Assembly: GCA_037102815.1 (NCBI GenBank) | Contig: BTPP01000001.1 | Span: 5,357,001-5,421,000 of the forward strand | DNA length: 64,000 nucleotides | Source of the DNA: Neurospora intermedia | Taxonomy: Eukaryota; Ascomycota; Sordariomycetes; Sordariales; Sordariaceae | Reading direction: 5' to 3' | Shown here: positions 58,703 through 64,000 of the stretch, piece after piece | Layout of the letters: every line of letters starts with the position of its first letter | Numbering within the stretch: position 1 is the stretch's first letter | The notes under the pieces: generated by a model | Told to the model about the DNA's origin: nothing | The model's database searches: none | What the model saw: only the letters and a program-made list of their open reading frames with translations | Made by a program: the position numbers and the translations under genes

Positions 58703-61700
58703 ATGTCCAATCCCCCACCAGCAAACACCGGCCAGGCGCCGGGAGGGGCCACATATGGCGGTGGCCAACAACATCAACAACCTCAGTCTACTACTGGTGG
58801 TGCGCCAACAACGGCAGGCACAGGAGGAACAGGAGCCGCAGGGACGACCTCGACGAGCAGTACGGCGCCCACACCTCAGAATTTGAATCAGATAGTGAGT
58901 GCTTGTTGAGTGTTTGATTCCACCTGCCCCATGTTTTCCCTATCAATGTTTTATGGCCTTGTTCAAGACGTACCAGCTCATGGAATTTCTATGAGCTTCA
59001 ACTCTCCTCGCTTCCTTCTGCCCCTCCTCTTTCTCCAGAACCTCTACATTTACAAGTACAAGTCATGAACTTTCCCAACCATCACCGTATTTCTTTCTGT
59101 TTTTTTGTTTCTTTATAATGGGCAGGCACACGGCATGTTGGCCGGTCGTGCCTTGGCGCTCATTCATGGGGCTTCCCATCAAGTTCATTTCAGATTCACT
59201 TCAGATTCCGTTCACCAGCACACGCGTCTAGTAACTCGAGGCTGCCTGGTTTACGAATCTCCTCCTCCCGTTACTACTACTACAGAATCAAGCTCATTAT
59301 TGTCGTCGCATCACAACACAACACATCATCTCTTTTCGCCTTCCCCTGCCCTCAACATCCTGACAACCTGCGGTAATAAGAAAACATTACGTCTATCCTG
59401 ACAACACTTCCATATCTAATCATGCCTTCACGATTTGCCTATCACTCGCCTCCTCCACATTCGCCTCTCCGCCTTTTTCATCTGCCGACCCAAGCTGTGA
59501 TGGAGCTCTATCGTGTTAAACATCCAACTAACGACGCACAGGTTACGGATTACCTTAAGAAGAAAGGGTTCACCAAGACCGAAGCCGTTTTCCGTCAAGA
59601 AACAGCCCATCTTGGGCCTGACGGCAGGCCCGCGCAGCGCAACGAGGAGAACGGACCACGAAAGTATTTAAAGGCGTTCATCTTGCTCCGAGATTGGATC
59701 GAGAATAACTTGGACATCTACAAGGTAAGAGACGACGTAGGCGAGGATCCAAATGATCCGTAGTAGTGATGCTGACAAGCAATAGTTCGAGCTAAGGAAG
59801 CTCTTGTGGCCTGTCTTCGTTTACTCCTACATCGAGCTCGTTTCCACGGGGTATGTGGAAGAAGCAAAGCACTACCTGGCAACACTACGCCCTCACTTTG
59901 ACGCTGTCCATCGTGAGGCGTTAGACCTGTTTACAACAGTCACCCTTCCACAACACATTCGCGAAAACAAAACAATCAAGCTCTACCGGGAGAACAAGTA
60001 TCGCATCCCGCTCAACCAGTCACTTTCTGGCAACCTCTTCCACTTTCTCGAGCGCGAGGCGGATGCTGGCGGCTCAACAATCACATTTATCCTCCAAACC
60101 TTCTGCCAGGTGGACGTCAGCGCAAGGGGGCCCATTGAGCCATTCAGCTTTGAGGCTATTTACCGACGAGCTCATAATCTAGATCTTGATGAGATTGACC
60201 AGCTAGAAGGCATTCCTGGTGTTTTCACCGGTGTTACAAACAGAGACGTTCTCGACTCATCAGCACCGCTGAAGCTCGGCCCTCTTCCGATGGAACCTGA
60301 ATTGCGAGAAGACGTACGGGCAGAACTTGAGGACGAGGACCAGCGACATCCACCAGTAGAGGGCAGGTCTACACTCGTGGAGGAGTTCGACCAGCGGATC
60401 AAGCGAGAAGAGAGTGCCGACGCTCCCTCGAGAACAGACCTCCCTCTTCCACCATCTCGAGCCAGGGACGTCGTAATGGAGATGCAAAAAGTTCGAGAAA
60501 ATCGGGACCGGTTCAAGATAGAGGGTCGGACTGGCGGTGCGGGTGTTCCTGTCTCGGCCTGCATGTTCACGTTCCATAACAGCTTGGGGAGGTAAGTTCT
60601 CACACATGTTCTTCGGTGCGGCTTCATCATACTGACTGTTTTCTTCTTAGCGTTTCATGTATGGACTTTTCCAATGATCACGAGCTCGTGGCCGTCGGAA
60701 CTATGGACTCTTATATCCGCGTCTGGTCTATGAACGGAAAGCCATTAAAATCATCTGTAGCCAGCGAGAAGGATCTACAAGTCAACAACCGGAAGCTGAT
60801 CGGCCACTCCGGTCCGGTCTACGGTGTGTCTTTCTCGGATTCCATTGCCAACCTGGACCGTAATGTCTTCCCGGAAGCCGACGGGGCCAAGCCTGATACG
60901 AGCACCAAGCTACTTGTATCATGCTCGGCGGACGGTCAAGTCCGCCTTTGGTCCCTCGACCACTGGGCATGTCTATGCATCTACAAGGCCCACGATGGCC
61001 CTGTCTTCCGCGTTCTTTGGGGTCCTCACGGCCATTACTTCGCGACTGGCGGCTGGGACAAGACCGTCCGCGTGTTCGCGCAAGATAGAGCCTCTGCACT
61101 GCGCATTATGGTCGGACATGATACACCTATCTCAGCAATCGCGTGGCACCCGAACGGAACGTACATCTTCTCGGCATCGGACGACACCGACAAGTCCATC
61201 CGCATGTGGTCGGTGGTGACAGGCAATTGCGTTCGCATCTTCACGGGCCACACGGACTACATCAGTGCGTTGCAATGCGCGCCGAACGGAAAGATCCTCG
61301 CCAGTGCCGATACGGGTGGAAACATTTTCTTCTGGGATATTGCCAAGGGCGCGCGTATTAAGCGGTGCCGCGGCCACGGCAAGGGTGGTATTCCATCACT
61401 AAGCTTCAGTGCCGAGTCGAACGTGCTCGTGTCAGGAGGCTTGGATGGCACCGTGAGGCTGTGGGATGTGGAGTTGCCGGCCGATCCCAGCAAGAGCAGC
61501 CAGCTTGCTATCACGAGTAGCGGTGCGGCGGTTGGAGGAGGCGCATCTGGTCAACAGGCGGATGGTGCCGCGACTGGCGACAGCATCGCTGTGGCGTCTG
61601 GCGGAGGTCCCAACGGTAATTCGATCACCGTGGGTGGCACTGGTTCTGCGGCTACACCAGCAGCTGCCGCTAATGCTACCGGCAACACTGGCACCGCCAG

Positions 61701-61875
61701 CGGCAGCGCTAATGGCAGCAGCAGTGCGGTCACAGGGAAGAAGAAGGGCAAGGAGGTGCAGATCACGCCTGATCAAATCAGCGCGTTCGCGACCAAGAAA
61801 ACTCCTGTTTTGAAGGTGCAGTTTACGAGAATGAACCTGGTGGTTGCGGGCGGATGCTATGATCCTGAGCGTTAG
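58703..61875 (+). CDS. TFIID/SAGA subunit TAF5 (WD40)
   Basis: TAF5 is a scaffold of TFIID and SAGA. Four exons (58703-58894, 59542-59724, 59786-60591, 60651-61875) encode 801 aa. Intron 1 is 647 nt, long for this region, and splits the LisH motif: LNQI joins [20 protein letters not shown] in phase 0, with branch CTAAC 14 nt before the acceptor. Residues about 90-260 form the TAF5 N-terminal domain ([40 protein letters not shown]). Exon 4 holds six clear WD40 repeats, for example [44 protein letters not shown] and [13 protein letters not shown] Gly/Ala/Ser-rich insert of about 90 residues lies before a last partial blade, [17 protein letters not shown]. The N-terminus is Gln/Gly/Thr-rich. Confidence 0.95.
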
Positions 61876-62516
61876 GAGGTTCAGGATCAGCGGTCCTTGT
61901 AGGAACCCAGGGAGTCATGGCAATATTGGCAGGAAAGGTCTTGTTTTCCAACGTAAAGTAGGTTGTTTGGCCATGATCAATGACGGTTGAAATGGGTCGC
62001 ATGTACTCTTGCGATCGAAAGGAGTTGGCGATCCAGGAGTTCCGGTTCGCGAAAAGGGTCCATAGGGTTGGGAATTATGAGTTCAGTGATACCTTCAAGC
62101 TGAGAAATAAGGTTTAATCAAATTAAGAATAGAAATCAGAAGTCAACAACAGACCTTGGCAGTTCCAGTGTTTTGTTTGAATAGCTTCACCCGCTGTTAC
62201 TATGTACCTAGTAAGAGGTGGTGAAACGACGTCAATTGGCCCGAGCGCCCCGCAGCTGCTTTGGGCGACGGGGAGCTTGGCCGCTGACGATGCACCTGCC
62301 TAGGCGACCAGGTTAGCGCACTCCAAGTTCCCAGGGCATTCAACAGTCCACTCACCATCCAAACCTATACCCGTCTCTATGGTATACGTTCCTTGGAGCT
62401 TCCATACTACTAGTACCGGCCTTCATACCACTGCTGGTGATTCTTTGCGTCTTATTATCGTGGCTATTCCTTAAATCCATCTTTCGGTTGAGAATCCTAC
62501 AAGCAGGAGCTGCGCA
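61876..62516. other. Intergenic interval TAF5-Vps5
   Basis: Contains the TAF5 3' region and the Vps5 promoter and leader. No frame with a domain is seen. Confidence 0.5.
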
Positions 62517-64000
62517 ATGGAGGATCCCTGGGCCGACAGCGCCATCGGCGGCGAGAGCAACAACAGCTCCTCTACAGTTCCCCAGTCCGATGACACGGCG
62601 CCCGCCGACAGCACCGCCGCCCCGTCCACATCGTCAACCCTGACGCCGTCAACCACCACGAGCAGCAGCCGACCCTCGCGCCTGACACCCCGTCGCCTGG
62701 TCGCCCAACCAACCCGTCTCGAGGCCGTTGAGGACGATCCGCTTGGTCCTCTAGGTGCCAGCACCCCTACGGCCACTGACACCCCGCTTGCCCCCCCTCA
62801 GCCGCCTCTCAAGGAGCAGCTACCCTTGAGGACGACATTGTCCGGAGGCCCGAACCAGATCGGCAGCGGCGCCAGGAGGCCCGGCGGTGGACCCTCTGAC
62901 CCGCACCGCATCGAGGAGGAGGAGCTATACAATGATAGTTCGAGCGGGCCAAGGCAGCCGCCGCCGGTACCGCCTGCCCTGCCAAGCCCGGTGCGCACGT
63001 CGATGCAGCCGAGCGTCAGTATAGAGCAGGCGGCGAACCCAACGTTCCATATCTCTGTCGGCGATCCGCACAAGGTTGGCGATTTGACTAGCAGTCATAT
63101 AGTTTACTCTGTGAGGACAAAGGTACGGAACGTCTAGATACACTCGTATTCCCCTATCTTTGGAACTACAGATGTGCTAACCACAACCGAACAACTCAGA
63201 CGACATCAAAAGCCTACAAGCAGCCCGAGTTCGAAGTCAAGCGGCGATACCGCGATTTTCTATGGCTCTACAACACGCTACACGCCAACAACCCGGGCGT
63301 GGTGGTGCCTCCTCCGCCCGAGAAGCAGGCGGTGGGCCGGTTCGAAAGCAACTTTGTCGAGGCGCGACGCGCCGCTCTGGAAAAGATGCTTAACAAGACA
63401 GCCGCCCATCCGACGTTGCAGCACGATGCCGATCTCAAACTGTTCTTGGAGAGCGAGGCGTTCAACATCGACGTCAAGCACAAGGAGCGCAAGGAGCCGC
63501 ACTTGGGCGAGAGCAAGGGCGTACTGAGCACGTTAGGTATCAGTGTCGGAAGCGGGAACAAGTTCGTGGAGCAGGATGATGTGAGTTGTGACTTCCTCCT
63601 TGGGGGTTGCGTGCTAAAGACAGTGCTAACGATGGGTGGTTGTAGTGGTTCCATGATCGCAGAGTCTACCTTGATGCTCTCGAGAACCAACTCAAGGGCC
63701 TTCTGAAGGCCATGGATAGCATGGTCGCGCAGCGCAAAGCGATGGCGGAAGCTGCTGGCGAGTTCTCCGCCTCTCTCCATGCTCTCTCGACCGTGGAGCT
63801 GTCGCCTACTCTCTCCGGCCCTCTCGACGCGCTCTCGGAGTTGCAGCTTACCATTAGAGATGTGTATGACCGCCAAGCCCAACAGGATGTGCTCACCTTC
63901 GGTATCATCATCGAAGAGTACATCCGTCTCATTGGCAGTGTCAAGCAGGCCTTCTCGCAGCGCCAGAAGGCATTCTATAGCTGGCACAGTGCCGAGTCGG
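62517..64000 (+). CDS. Retromer sorting nexin Vps5/SNX1, partial
   Basis: Vps5 forms the membrane-bending SNX-BAR dimer of retromer with Vps17 on endosomes. Exons visible are 62517-63122, 63200-63580 and 63646-64000, where the window cuts the gene in frame; 447 codons can be read. The N-terminal 170 residues are Ser/Thr/Pro-rich and disordered. The PX domain spans about 180-315 with the phosphoinositide motif RRYRDF at 217-222 and VPPPPEKQ for the proline-rich loop. After KFVEQDDWFHDRRVYLDALE the BAR domain begins, with long helices (LKGLLKAMDSMVAQRKAMAE). Both introns are GT-AG and phase 0. The N-terminus starts MEDPWADSAIGG, an acidic start seen in fungal Vps5. Confidence 0.93.

Overview
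The window looks like a chromosome segment of a filamentous ascomycete, most likely Neurospora or a close Sordariomycete. The genes are GC-balanced, with short introns (about 50-130 nt) that carry CTAAC/CTGAC branch sites. The predicted proteins are typically fungal: Pff1, Sss1, Coy1/CASP, Mis6/CENP-I, TAF5, Med11 and Vps5. The gene-bearing DNA is broken by two AT-rich islands almost free of CpA and TpG, the mark that repeat-induced point mutation (RIP) leaves in Neurospora.

Island 1 (about 724-8290) appears to be one large Mutator-like (MULE) transposon. It has terminal inverted repeats of about 80 bp that escaped heavy mutation, an apparent 9-bp target duplication (GTACACGAG), and a minus-strand relic resembling the zinc-finger DNA-binding region of fungal MULE transposases. 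A younger, broken chromodomain-type Ty3/gypsy fossil (1914-5309, 266-bp LTRs, 5-bp duplication GTACG) lies inside it. A 19-bp-period self-complementary tandem repeat lies at 6833-6928.

From 8.3 to 30 kb the order is: a gene-poor stretch; a divergent pair for Golgi CASP (minus) and a Vps3-like CORVET subunit (plus); tRNA-Gln(CTG) and tRNA-Arg(TCG); a small secreted protein; Sec61 gamma, built from five exons including an 8-nt microexon; an unrecognised 359-aa protein with a GC-AG intron; tRNA-Leu(CAA); and an SAM-dependent methyltransferase.

Island 2 (30056-38962) is bounded by a near-perfect 70-bp inverted repeat. It holds a decayed Tc1/mariner element (30157-31458, TA target duplication) and two copies of a 2.25-kb LTR element that seems to carry only a gag-like region. 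These two copies lie in opposite orientation, each with its own 5-bp target duplication, and form a large inverted repeat.

From 39 to 64 kb the order is: gamma-glutamyltranspeptidase (plus) converging on CENP-I/Mis6 (minus); a 3.4-kb gene-free interval; a GNAT protein with an orphan GH3 C-terminal-like domain and a second GC-AG intron; the vacuolar M28 protease Pff1; a second small secreted protein; Med11 (minus), followed by a long in-frame extension beyond its stop; TAF5; and the start of the retromer sorting nexin Vps5, cut by the window end. Functions fall into endomembrane traffic (CASP, Vps3-like, Sec61 gamma, Pff1, Vps5), RNA polymerase II transcription (Med11, TAF5) and chromosome segregation (CENP-I). 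The order suggests no operon or gene cluster.
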